A stretch of 64,000 nt of DNA, taken from assembly GCF_039543665.1 (NCBI RefSeq), contig NZ_BAABKE010000008.1, positions 1 through 64,000 of the forward strand, given 5' to 3'. This DNA comes from Wohlfahrtiimonas larvae (lineage in GTDB: Bacteria > Pseudomonadota > Gammaproteobacteria > Cardiobacteriales > Wohlfahrtiimonadaceae). A program made the position numbers and the translations under genes. Positions 17,956-26,129 of this stretch are shown piece by piece; within the stretch, counting starts at the first letter, position 1, and every line of letters starts with the position of its first letter. The notes under the pieces are model-generated. The model was given only the letters and a program-made list of their open reading frames with translations, searched no databases and was not told the DNA's origin.

Positions 17956-19563
17956 TTATTCAGAACGAGCTCTACGTGAAAAACTTTTTTGTGGTCTTTC
18001 GCTACGTGGGCGATCAGATCTTGGTTTATCTGAACGAGCAGGGCGTTCTGAGCGTTCCGCTCTTGGTTTATCCGAGCGAGCAGTTCTATCTGCTCTTTCT
18101 GATCTCTCAGAGCGTTCAAATCTTGGTTTGTCTGATTTACGTTCAGCTGTGAAGCGTTGTTTTTCTGAGCTGCGGGAGTCACGAGTATCACTTTTGGGTT
18201 TGTCAAAGAAGTCAGCAGATGATTTACGTTCACTTCTTGGCTTTTCTGATCTTGCATCACGATCACCACGGCCACCACCACTACGCTCAAAACGACGACC
18301 ACCACCTGATGATCTACCGCCACCATTGCCATTACGGCCGCGACCACGTCCACCTTTTTTGTTTCTGTTTTCTCTGAAATCATTAGGATCTAAAGTTGGC
18401 TCTAAACCTTCAACTGTTAATACTTCAATTTTTGCAGAAGTATAATCAGAAATATCACGTAAACGGCGATGATCACGAACATTCACTAAACTGATAGCGT
18501 CACCTGTACGACCAGCACGACCTGTACGGCCGATGCGGTGAACATAATCTTCAGCTTTCATTGGTAAGCCGATATTAATAACGTGAGTGATTGAAGCAAT
18601 ATCGATACCGCGTGCTGCAACGTCAGTTGCAACTAAAATCTTAGTACGGCCTTTACGCAATGATTCTAAGCGACGATTACGTACTTTCTGTGGAATCCCG
18701 CCATGTAAGTATGTCACAGAATAATCATCATCTTCTAACATATCTGCAATTTCTTCACTTTCAATTTGAGTTGATGTGAAGACAACAGCTTGATCTACAT
18801 TAGGTTGATTTAACCAATGGATCAATAGCTCTCTTTGATGGTTTTTATCATCCGCAAAGTTAACTTGCTGAGTGATATTTGTATTTAATACATTTTGAGA
18901 AGATAATTCGATGCGTTCTGGGTTTTCCATCATTTCTTCGGCTAAACGCATAATGTTTTTTGGAAATGTCGCAGAGAACATTAAGTTTTGCTGGCAGTTT
19001 TTGCAAGCTTTATGAATCATTTCTAAATCTTCAGCAAAACCAAGATCTAACATGCGATCCGCTTCATCTGCCACAAAAAATTGTACTTCTGATAAATCTA
19101 CAACTTTTTGTTTATATAAGTCTAATAGACGACCTGGTGTTGCAACTAGTACAGTTACATTTTCCAACTCACGAATTTGTTGGCCATAAGGCATACCACC
19201 AACAACTGTAGAGATGCGGATACCTCTTGCGTTGCCTTTTAAGCGAATTGCTTCTTTGGCAACTTGTTGTGCTAATTCACGTGTAGGGCACAATACTAAA
19301 GCTTTTGGTTTAATATTGTCTTTACCACGACGCTCACCTTTACGAGAAGATGTTTTCTCAAAAGGAATATCTAAAAGTATATTTAATACAGGCAATAAAA
19401 ATGCTGCTGTTTTGCCGCTACCTGTTTGACTGCTTACCATTAAGTCATCGCCATTTAATGCAATGGGTAAAACTTTTTCTTGTACAGGTGTAGGGGATTG
19501 ATAACCCATTTCACTTAAAGCATTTAATAAAATTGGGTTTAGATCTAAGTCTGAAAAAAGCAT
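17956..19563 (-). CDS. DEAD-box ATP-dependent RNA helicase, RhlE-like
   Basis: 535 residues. RecA-like domain 1: Q motif SPTPVQ, Walker A SQTGSGKT, PTRELAQQ, DEAD (in VADEADRMLD), SAT. Domain 2: STDVAARGID-like segment and HRIGRTGRAGRTG. From about residue 395 the protein is a low-complexity tail, first Gly/Arg-rich (GGRGRGRNGNGGG) then long Arg-Ser-Glu-Asp-Lys repeats, an RNA-binding disordered tail. It unwinds RNA in ribosome assembly or decay; RhlE is the closest type by layout, but CsdA-like cannot be excluded. About 400 bases of non-coding sequence lie upstream, as is common in cold-regulated helicase genes. Confidence 0.92.
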   Translation of the reverse strand: MLFSDLDLNPILLNALSEMGYQSPTPVQEKVLPIALNGDDLMVSSQTGSGKTAAFLLPVLNILLDIPFEKTSSRKGERRGKDNIKPKALVLCPTRELAQQVAKEAIRLKGNARGIRISTVVGGMPYGQQIRELENVTVLVATPGRLLDLYKQKVVDLSEVQFFVADEADRMLDLGFAEDLEMIHKACKNCQQNLMFSATFPKNIMRLAEEMMENPERIELSSQNVLNTNITQQVNFADDKNHQRELLIHWLNQPNVDQAVVFTSTQIESEEIADMLEDDDYSVTYLHGGIPQKVRNRRLESLRKGRTKILVATDVAARGIDIASITHVINIGLPMKAEDYVHRIGRTGRAGRTGDAISLVNVRDHRRLRDISDYTSAKIEVLTVEGLEPTLDPNDFRENRNKKGGRGRGRNGNGGGRSSGGGRRFERSGGGRGDRDARSEKPRSERKSSADFFDKPKSDTRDSRSSEKQRFTAERKSDKPRFERSERSERADRTARSDKPRAERSERPARSDKPRSDRPRSERPQKSFSRRARSE

Positions 19564-19962
19564 AAATAATATATCTACCTCAAATCCAATTGAGGCACCT
19601 TAAAAAGTAATAAAGGAATGTGTTCATGGAATACTACGTGGCGGCGTTCAGCGCGCGAGAGTGAGGCAAATATAGAATAATATGCAGTAGACCCTAGAAT
19701 TCGATGAAGCTTGTGGATTATACAGAATTTTTCAAAATATGATAGTCAGGGATGAAATTAATTGAAAATATCGATGGTGTTACCCAATTGATTGATTTAT
19801 GGTTTGCTATCATGATTATTTAAAAAATAAATGATAGTGATAAAAAACTATCAATTATTAATTGACTACATTTTTTAAATATGTACTAAGATCTTATGGT
19901 GAATGGATAGGTAAAAACAATATAAGTATTTAATAATTTTATAAATTTCGTCAGGATTAATT
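19564..19962. other. non-coding gap upstream of the helicase gene
   Basis: About 400 bases. The half near the helicase is richer in GC and probably holds its promoter and a long 5' untranslated region; the rest is AT-rich. No coding frame, RNA gene or clear repeat was recognised. Confidence 0.4.
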
Positions 19963-20143
19963 ATGATTTTAAAAAATAATTTTGGTATTACGAATGAAGA
20001 TTTGGATGTTTTGTTGGATATAAATTGCTTCAGTATTGAAAATATTAGATATTAATCAATTTGTCATCGATAGTAGTTATAATGATCGTTTATTAGAAGT
20101 GACAGGAATTTCTAAAAAATTATTACAGCGTTTAATGAGTTAA
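19963..20143 (+). pseudogene. frameshifted small ORF, unrecognised
   Basis: A start with AGGA about 8 bases before it opens a frame MILKNNFGITNEDLDVLLDI that stops at 20053-20055. In the frame one step over, from about 20020, coding-like sequence goes on to a stop at 20141-20143 and ends GISKKLLQRLMS. Joining the two frames near 20020-20026 gives about 60 residues. A real terminator follows at once. This suggests a small gene broken by one indel, a sequence error, or translational frameshifting. No family recognised. Confidence 0.45.
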
Positions 20144-20164
20144 TATAGTAGCTCAATGTTAATG

Positions 20165-20195
20165 GCCAGTTCATAATAATGGACTGGCTTTTTTT
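20165..20195 (+). terminator. terminator behind the small frameshifted ORF
   Basis: GCCAGTTC / GGACTGGC arms (one G-U pair), eight-base loop, seven T. Its presence supports transcription of the small ORF before it. Confidence 0.85.
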
Positions 20196-20322
20196 AATGG
20201 TTGTTTTAAATGAATGTGGCATTATATATCATATAAATTAATTGTTTTTATGGGGTATATAGATAATATGAAAAAAATATCCATGTATCAATCAATGATT
20301 CATAGAAATTGAGATAATATTA

Positions 20323-21228
20323 ATGAGCCATCAATTTTATAAAGCTTGGTTGAGTAGCTTTAGATTACAAACTCTACCATTAGCTGTTGCTACTATTTTA
20401 ATTGCTAATGCACTAGCTTATTGGCATGGGAAGTTTAGCTTTCAAATTTTTGGATTAACATTATTGACGGCTATTCTTTTGCAAATAACCTCTAACTTAG
20501 CCAATGATTATGGTGATTTTTCTAAACAGACAGATACCTTAGACCGTATTGGTCCATTGCGAGGTATTCATCAAGGAATAATTACATTAGGGCAGTTAAG
20601 AGTTGTACTATGCCTGACTATTTGTATTTCGGTATTATCTGGTTTGTGGTTGTTAGTGATATCTACACAGAGTATTGAACAGTTGTATTTTTTTATTGCT
20701 TTAGGTGCATTATCTATTATTGCAGCAGTAACTTATACAGTTGGTAAAAAACCTTATGGATATATAGGCTTAGGTGATTTATCTGTCTTAATATTTTTTG
20801 GGTTTGTGGGTATTATGGGGAGTTATTACTTACAAACTAATGAGTTCGGTGTATGGTTGATTTTACCTGCGATTTTTAGCGGTTTTTTATCTATGGGTGT
20901 TCTAAATATTAATAATATGCGTGATTATGATCAAGATGATAAGGCAGGCAAGAGAACACTAGTTGTGATCATGGGGTTATCATGGGCAAAATCATATCAA
21001 ATCAGCTTGCTTTTAACCTCATTAGGTGTTTTGATGATTTTTGTGGTGAGTTATTTGCCTTTAACATCTTTATGGATTTTTATTATATTAGTTCCATTAT
21101 ATTTGCGCCAAGTTTATGAGTTAAGCATTGATAATAGACAGATTGGCGATTTATTGATTCCCATGGTGAGGCTTAATTTATCTACGGCATTATTATTGAG
21201 TTTAGCGATTATTTTTAGTGTGCCGTAG
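20323..21228 (+). CDS. menA: 1,4-dihydroxy-2-naphthoate polyprenyltransferase
   Basis: 301 residues (E. coli MenA 308), UbiA-superfamily membrane prenyltransferase with eight or nine helices. The first Asp-rich motif is in NLANDYGDF with DRIGPLRG; the second is NNMRDYDQDDKAGKRTL. YTVGKKPYGYIGLGD is specific for MenA. It attaches the prenyl chain to DHNA in menaquinone synthesis. Other men genes are not in the window. The gene is preceded by about 130 bases of AT-rich sequence. Confidence 0.94.
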   Translation: MSHQFYKAWLSSFRLQTLPLAVATILIANALAYWHGKFSFQIFGLTLLTAILLQITSNLANDYGDFSKQTDTLDRIGPLRGIHQGIITLGQLRVVLCLTICISVLSGLWLLVISTQSIEQLYFFIALGALSIIAAVTYTVGKKPYGYIGLGDLSVLIFFGFVGIMGSYYLQTNEFGVWLILPAIFSGFLSMGVLNINNMRDYDQDDKAGKRTLVVIMGLSWAKSYQISLLLTSLGVLMIFVVSYLPLTSLWIFIILVPLYLRQVYELSIDNRQIGDLLIPMVRLNLSTALLLSLAIIFSVP

Positions 21229-21251
21229 TGGATCAGTTATCTAGTTTTAAA

Positions 21252-21260
21252 TGCTATACT
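21252..21260 (+). promoter_or_regulatory. extended -10 promoter of ridA
   Basis: TGCTATACT fits the extended -10 pattern TGnTATAAT, 36 bases before the ridA start codon. No strong -35, as is usual with extended -10 promoters. Confidence 0.5.
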
Positions 21261-21295
21261 CAAGACCGTCATCATTGATTAAGGAGTTAGTTAAA

Positions 21296-21676
21296 ATGGT
21301 AAGAAAAGCGTTTACAGCCCCAAATGTTTCATCTTCTGGTCCATATTCTCATGCGATTGATGCAGGTGACTTTTATTATTTTTCAGGGCAAACTGCAAAA
21401 AATGCAGTGCAAGTGACAGAAGATAATCGCGAGATTGCAGCACAAACTGAAAAATGTTTTGAGAATATTCAGTATGTAATGAATGAAGTAGGCGTTACGA
21501 TGGACGATGTAGTTAAAGTTAACGTTTATTTAACAGGCATGAAATATTTTGCTGAAATGAATGCTGTATATGAAACAAAATTTGCTAAACCATTTCCTGC
21601 GCGTACTTGTGTTGCTGTGTATGAATTACCATTGGGTGCGGATGTTGAAATTGAAGTAATTGTTAAAAAACCTTAG
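21296..21676 (+). CDS. ridA: RidA family enamine/imine deaminase
   Basis: 126 residues, exact family length. It hydrolyses reactive 2-aminoacrylate and other enamines from PLP enzymes. Key residues are present: Arg103 in PARTCVAV (E. coli Arg105), Tyr and Ser of GPYSHA, and Glu118/Glu120 at the end. The start at 21296 is preferred since AAGGAG lies 9 bases before it; in-frame sequence back to 21251 overlaps the promoter. It ends in a bidirectional terminator. Confidence 0.94.
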   Translation: MVRKAFTAPNVSSSGPYSHAIDAGDFYYFSGQTAKNAVQVTEDNREIAAQTEKCFENIQYVMNEVGVTMDDVVKVNVYLTGMKYFAEMNAVYETKFAKPFPARTCVAVYELPLGADVEIEVIVKKP

Positions 21677-21711
21677 TTTTTAACATCTAATTTTTATATT
21701 TATGAATACTG

Positions 21712-21736
21712 AAAAGCGCTCCTTGGAGCGCTTTTT
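21712..21736. terminator. bidirectional terminator
   Basis: AAAAGCGCTCC / GGAGCGCTTTT with a two-base loop, flanked by A and T runs, between the convergent ridA and AEC transporter genes. Confidence 0.9.
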
Positions 21737-21738
21737 GT

Positions 21739-22686
21739 TTATAAGCCAATACCAACCAAATGTAGTAGATAAAGCATGCATGGAATCGTCACCAAGGAGG
21801 CCATCACAGAAATTAATGTCATTGCAATACTGAAATTGACATCAGCGTTATAGCGTTGGAATAATACTGATGCTAACGTAAATGTAGGCATTGTAGCTTG
21901 AACTAAAATAACTTTAGTCACTAATGAGTCTATGGGTAATGAGATGACAATTAAAAAGGCAATTAATGGAAAAATAATTATTTTAAAAAATATTCCCAAA
22001 GTTACTTTTTTTAAATCGATTTTATTAATGACTTTCCATAAATCAGGAATCAATAAGCCGATATAGATCATACCTAATGGGCTTGCGATGGCTGCCAATG
22101 ATTTTGTGAGTTGCTTTAAGATTTCATGCGCTTCAAATTGCATGGCACCTAAAGTTAAAGCGACTACAATTGCCATTAAGGGAATGTTGATCATGGCTGC
22201 AAGGTTGCGTAATCGGAAACCTCGTTCACGTTGTAATAGGAATACGCAAACAGTCCAAATTACAAAATCTAAACCTGCATCAAAGATAGCTGCTAATAAA
22301 GCGCCTTGTGCACCCAATAAAACATAACAAAGGGGAATACCAATAAATGCAGTATTGCCCAATGTTGCCGTGATGGCGAGTTCACTAGCTTTTTTATCTT
22401 CTGTTTTGAATTTTTTGAGGGCAATATAACGCACAATAACAATGCCTAAAGTATTTAAAAAGACAGATAAGGCAAACATTGTGAGGATTTGTTTCATCAT
22501 TGCAGAATCGAGATGTGAATTAAACACGCTCGATAAAACAATAGAAGGTAATCCGATATTAACGATTAATGCGACAACTAAGCGCTGAGATTCGATGGTT
22601 AAGCCATAAGCACGGCGCAATAATACGCCGACGATCATCATGGCGCCCATGACGGAAACAGAAGTTAAAGTAGTAAAGAAAATCAT
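21739..22686 (-). CDS. AEC (auxin efflux carrier) family transporter
   Basis: 315 residues, about ten hydrophobic segments in two halves, as in the AEC family. Typical segments are NIGLPSIVL in the first half, ATLGNTAFIGIPLCYVLLG near the middle, and QATMPTFTLASVLFQRY near the end. Bacterial members carry malonate, malate or other carboxylates out of or into the cell. The substrate cannot be told from the sequence. Monocistronic. Confidence 0.88.
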   Translation of the reverse strand: MIFFTTLTSVSVMGAMMIVGVLLRRAYGLTIESQRLVVALIVNIGLPSIVLSSVFNSHLDSAMMKQILTMFALSVFLNTLGIVIVRYIALKKFKTEDKKASELAITATLGNTAFIGIPLCYVLLGAQGALLAAIFDAGLDFVIWTVCVFLLQRERGFRLRNLAAMINIPLMAIVVALTLGAMQFEAHEILKQLTKSLAAIASPLGMIYIGLLIPDLWKVINKIDLKKVTLGIFFKIIIFPLIAFLIVISLPIDSLVTKVILVQATMPTFTLASVLFQRYNADVNFSIAMTLISVMASLVTIPCMLYLLHLVGIGL

Positions 22687-22792
22687 TGGACAGCCCAGAA
22701 ACTATTCTAATTATATTGCGTACTATAGCATTAGTTATGCTGATAAGTTGCTGCCCGACTAACTATATTTTTCTACGATTTTTAATGCGGAA

Positions 22793-23047
22793 TTAGTTTT
22801 TCTTTTTAAGGAATTTTAAAGCAGGTATGGCGATTAAAACACCACCAAAACCAATCAAAAACATACTGATCGCATTCATGATGATTTCTTTTTGGTTATT
22901 AGCAGAGATTGCTAATGCTGCTTCTTGTGCATTGGTTGCTTGCTGGGCGATTGCTGTATTGTCAGCACCGCCATTCATCATACTCAACACAACGCCAATC
23001 ACTAATAAAACTCCACCAACGATTAATAAAATTTGTTCCTTTTTCAT
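22793..23047 (-). CDS. small two-helix membrane protein
   Basis: 84 residues: an N-terminal hydrophobic helix (LLIVGGVLLVIGVVLSM), an Ala/Gln/Asn-rich extracytoplasmic loop, a second helix (SMFLIGFGGVLIAIPAL) and a Lys-rich tail. AAGGAACAAA-like sequence belongs to its own N-terminus. The function is unknown. An overlapping frame on the plus strand is a shadow. Confidence 0.65.
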   Translation of the reverse strand: MKKEQILLIVGGVLLVIGVVLSMMNGGADNTAIAQQATNAQEAALAISANNQKEIIMNAISMFLIGFGGVLIAIPALKFLKKKN

Positions 23048-23180
23048 AGTCTACCTTATTTAAATATTTAGAGTTGATGATCGATGAAGAATTGTAGATC
23101 AAAGCTTATATTTTTAATAGGCGTTTTTATAACGTATTATTAAATCTTGAATGGTATTGTTGATTATAGTTCGAGGTTTT

Positions 23181-23951
23181 ATGAAGAATAAAATAGAGGA
23201 TTTTTTTTGGTATATAAATACATTTGTTATTTTGACATTATTGGTTGTATCTATATTAAGTGTGTTGTTAGGTATTTTTATAGCTAGTACTGTTGATGCA
23301 AAATATATGACAGCATTAATTGGGGGATTTGCAGGTGTTTTAGCTTTTGTTGGTGTGGTATATAGTAAAGCAAAAGAGTTTAAGATTAAAGAATTTGAGA
23401 TTAATCAAAAGATATCAGAAAACGTAGAAAAAGCAGATCTTCGAGAGAAGGAGCTGCTTTGTAATAATATTAAAGAGATGTATATGAATATGTTTATTTT
23501 TCAAAAGCAGTTAGAGGAATATTTATTTCATCTATCTAAATATCAAATCAATCATATAGATTATATGTATATGAAAGATAATATTGAGAAATACACTAAA
23601 GGTATAGTTGAAAATAAGTTTAAGGAATTGGATGATATTTACTCTGGCATTAAAATGTTACATAAAGAAATAGATAAGACTTCTGCTTCTATGAGTTATT
23701 TGCATAATATAGAAGAGATTTTAGATTCTGAAATGTATGTAGCAACTATGGAACTCTATGAGAAATATATGATGAAAGTGGCGAAAGCCATGTGTCCATA
23801 TACAATGATTCATCAAAAGGAATCAATCCCCTCAGAGGCTATTTATGAAAAAGCATTAGTATTACAGAAAAAATTACACGAGGATTGTTATGCTGAGTAT
23901 TATAAAATTGTTGATAATATAAATAGTTGTTTGCAATCTTTAAAGCAATAA
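23181..23951 (+). CDS. membrane-anchored coiled-coil protein, unrecognised
   Basis: 256 residues from the ATG at 23181 (GAGG 6 bases upstream). Two hydrophobic helices at about residues 10-35 and 42-62, then a long helical cytoplasmic part rich in Lys, Glu and Ile (IKEFEINQKISENVEKADLREK), with several Cys. The codon usage is very AT-rich compared with its neighbours, and it stands alone between unrelated genes, both hints of acquisition. No conserved enzyme motif visible, so no function is assigned. Confidence 0.75.
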   Translation: MKNKIEDFFWYINTFVILTLLVVSILSVLLGIFIASTVDAKYMTALIGGFAGVLAFVGVVYSKAKEFKIKEFEINQKISENVEKADLREKELLCNNIKEMYMNMFIFQKQLEEYLFHLSKYQINHIDYMYMKDNIEKYTKGIVENKFKELDDIYSGIKMLHKEIDKTSASMSYLHNIEEILDSEMYVATMELYEKYMMKVAKAMCPYTMIHQKESIPSEAIYEKALVLQKKLHEDCYAEYYKIVDNINSCLQSLKQ

Positions 23952-23960
23952 TAAATATAA

Positions 23961-23985
23961 AAAAGCCCTGAAAATCAGGGCTTTT
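23961..23985. terminator. bidirectional terminator
   Basis: AAAAGCCCTGA / TCAGGGCTTTT arms, three-base loop, between the convergent 23951 stop and the end of glyA. Confidence 0.9.
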
Positions 23986-24012
23986 GTTATTCAGTGATTA
24001 CAAAATAATGAA

Positions 24013-25263
24013 TTATTTTTTGTAAACAGGGAACTTACGGCACAATGCAGTTACGTTGTCAGCAACGCGTGCAGCCAATGCTTCATCATCCAAGTTTTCC
24101 ATGATGTCACACATCCAGTTAGCCAACAATTCAGATTCGCCTTCTTTAAAACCACGAGTTGTGATTGCAGGTGTACCAACGCGGATACCTGAAGTTACGA
24201 ATGGAGATTGTGGATCATTAGGTACAGTATTTTTGTTCACTGTAATGTTTGCTTTGCCTAATGCAGCATCCGCAGCTTTACCAGTAATGCCATGTTTAAC
24301 TAAGCTTACCAAGAACAAGTGATCTTCTGTACCGTTAGAAACGATGTCAAAACCACGTGATTGGAATACTTTAACCATTGCTTTAGCATTCTTTAAGACT
24401 TGTGTTTGGTATTCAACAAACTCAGGTTGCATTGCTTCTAAAAGTGCCACAGCTTTAGCTGCGATCACGTGCATCAAAGGACCGCCTTGAATGCCAGGGA
24501 AGATTGCTGAGTTCAATTTTTTCTCTAAATCAGGATTTGATTTAGCTAAAATGATACCGCCACGTGGGCCACGCAATGTTTTGTGTGTTGTTGTTGTTAC
24601 AACATCAGCATATTCCATTGGGTTAGGATATAAACCAGCAGCAACTAAACCTGCAACGTGAGCCATATCTACGAATAAATATGCGCCTACTTTGTCAGCA
24701 ATTTCGCGGAAACGTTTGAAATCCAACAATTGAGAGTAAGCAGAGAAACCTGCAACGATCATTTTTGGCTTGTGTTCAATTGCTAATTTTTCAACTTCAT
24801 CATAATCAATTAAGCCATCTTCATTCACACCGTATTGAACAGCTTTATATGTACGGCCAGAGAAGTTTACTTTAGCACCATGAGTCAAGTGACCACCGTG
24901 ATCCAAGCTCATACCTAAAACTGTATCACCTGGTTCAACCAATGCTAAATAAACAGCACCATTCGCTTGTGAGCCTGAGTGAGGTTGTACGTTTGCATAA
25001 TCAGCACCAAATAATTTTTTAGCACGTTCGATGGCTAAGCTTTCTGCGATATCAACAAATTCACAGCCACCGTAGTAGCGTTTATTTGGATAGCCTTCAG
25101 CATATTTGTTAGTTAAGACAGAACCTTGTAATTCCATTACTAATGGAGAACAATAGTTTTCAGAAGCGATCAATTCAACGTGATCTTCTTGACGTTCCGC
25201 CTCTTTTTTTACGGCTTCAAAGAGTTCAGGATCAAATGAGTGTAACGCGAGATTTTCAAACAT
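24013..25263 (-). CDS. glyA: serine hydroxymethyltransferase
   Basis: 416 residues (E. coli 417). It interconverts serine and glycine with tetrahydrofolate, the main source of one-carbon units. Signature parts: ELIASENYCSP, NVQPHSGSQAN, DMAHVAGLVAAG and the PLP lysine in TTTTHKTLRGPRGG near residue 229. The start at MFENLALHSF is chosen from family alignment; an open extension of 22 codons upstream is not conserved. Codon usage is richer than neighbours, as for highly expressed genes. Divergent from the methyltransferase gene. Confidence 0.97.
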   Translation of the reverse strand: MFENLALHSFDPELFEAVKKEAERQEDHVELIASENYCSPLVMELQGSVLTNKYAEGYPNKRYYGGCEFVDIAESLAIERAKKLFGADYANVQPHSGSQANGAVYLALVEPGDTVLGMSLDHGGHLTHGAKVNFSGRTYKAVQYGVNEDGLIDYDEVEKLAIEHKPKMIVAGFSAYSQLLDFKRFREIADKVGAYLFVDMAHVAGLVAAGLYPNPMEYADVVTTTTHKTLRGPRGGIILAKSNPDLEKKLNSAIFPGIQGGPLMHVIAAKAVALLEAMQPEFVEYQTQVLKNAKAMVKVFQSRGFDIVSNGTEDHLFLVSLVKHGITGKAADAALGKANITVNKNTVPNDPQSPFVTSGIRVGTPAITTRGFKEGESELLANWMCDIMENLDDEALAARVADNVTALCRKFPVYKK

Positions 25264-25393
25264 GATGATTTTCCTATAGAATAACCCAAGCAAAGGCGAT
25301 AGATATTGTAGAGTGTAAAGAGTTTTCATTCAACAACTCTACTGATATTTAAAGTAATTAGATTATTTTACCCAATAAGAGGAAGGCGTGATT

Positions 25394-26059
25394 ATGACGA
25401 TGAATAATAAAGATCATATGCGTTTTAATATGATAGAGCAGCAAATTCGTCCATGGAATGTATTGAATCAAAAAGTATTGAACGCATTTGATGTTATCAA
25501 TCGTGATGATTTTGTATCAGAAGAACACAAAACATTGGCTTTTTCAGAGCTAAGATTACCATTAAGTGGTAAAGACTTGATGCTAACGCCAGCGATGGAA
25601 GGCAGAATTTTGCAGGAAATTGAGATTGAGCCAACGGATAATGTTTTAGTTGTGGGTTCGGGCAGTGGATTTTTAGCGGCATTGGCTGCTCATTTGGGTG
25701 AAAAAGTGACAGCGATCGATATCAATCCTGCTTACACTGTAATGGCACAAAAGAATATCGATCAATTAAATATCAGCAACGTGACATTTGTAACGGCAGA
25801 TGTGAAAGATTTTGCGGTAGAAAAAAATAGTTATGATGCAATCATCATGACCGGCTCAGTTTTAGAAGTGCCACAAAAATTGCTAGATGCTTTAACTGTT
25901 GGTGGTCGTCTATTTTCCTTTATTGGTCAACAGGATCAAACGGTCACAAGTGGTACATTGTTTAAAAATGAATTGAATGAAATTCGTGAGTTATCACGTT
26001 TTGAAATTGAATTAGAGCGTTTGCATGGCTTTGAAGACAAACCACAATTTGTATTTTAA
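25394..26059 (+). CDS. protein-L-isoaspartate O-methyltransferase family protein
   Basis: 221 residues. N-terminal MIEQQIRPWNVLNQKVL and the SAM-binding motif VLVVGSGSGFLAALAA, then AIDINPAY, belong to the PCMT superfamily; the later DAIIMTGSV motif also fits. This RPW subgroup differs from housekeeping Pcm and its substrate is not established. AGGAAGG ends 7 bases before the ATG at 25394; an upstream GTG at 25388 is too close to it. Followed by a terminator. Confidence 0.85.
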   Translation: MTMNNKDHMRFNMIEQQIRPWNVLNQKVLNAFDVINRDDFVSEEHKTLAFSELRLPLSGKDLMLTPAMEGRILQEIEIEPTDNVLVVGSGSGFLAALAAHLGEKVTAIDINPAYTVMAQKNIDQLNISNVTFVTADVKDFAVEKNSYDAIIMTGSVLEVPQKLLDALTVGGRLFSFIGQQDQTVTSGTLFKNELNEIRELSRFEIELERLHGFEDKPQFVF

Positions 26060-26073
26060 ATGAACGATTACAC

Positions 26074-26107
26074 AAATCCCATTCTGTTTTGTAGCAGAAT
26101 GGGATTT
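26074..26107 (+). terminator. terminator behind the methyltransferase gene
   Basis: AAATCCCATTCTG / CAGAATGGGATTT, a 13-bp stem with an eight-base loop, followed by T-rich sequence. Confidence 0.8.
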
Positions 26108-26129
26108 CTATTTTTAAAAATAATGAACT

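Noticed and set aside
17952..18445. Open frames on both strands over the 3' part of the helicase gene
   Set aside because: They reflect the repetitive Arg/Ser/Gly coding tail of the helicase, giving low-complexity frames such as poly-Pro/Arg and poly-Val; no independent signals.
22827..23063. 78-codon frame on the plus strand
   Set aside because: Antisense to the 84-residue two-helix protein; hydrophobicity mirrors the other strand and there is no ribosome binding site.
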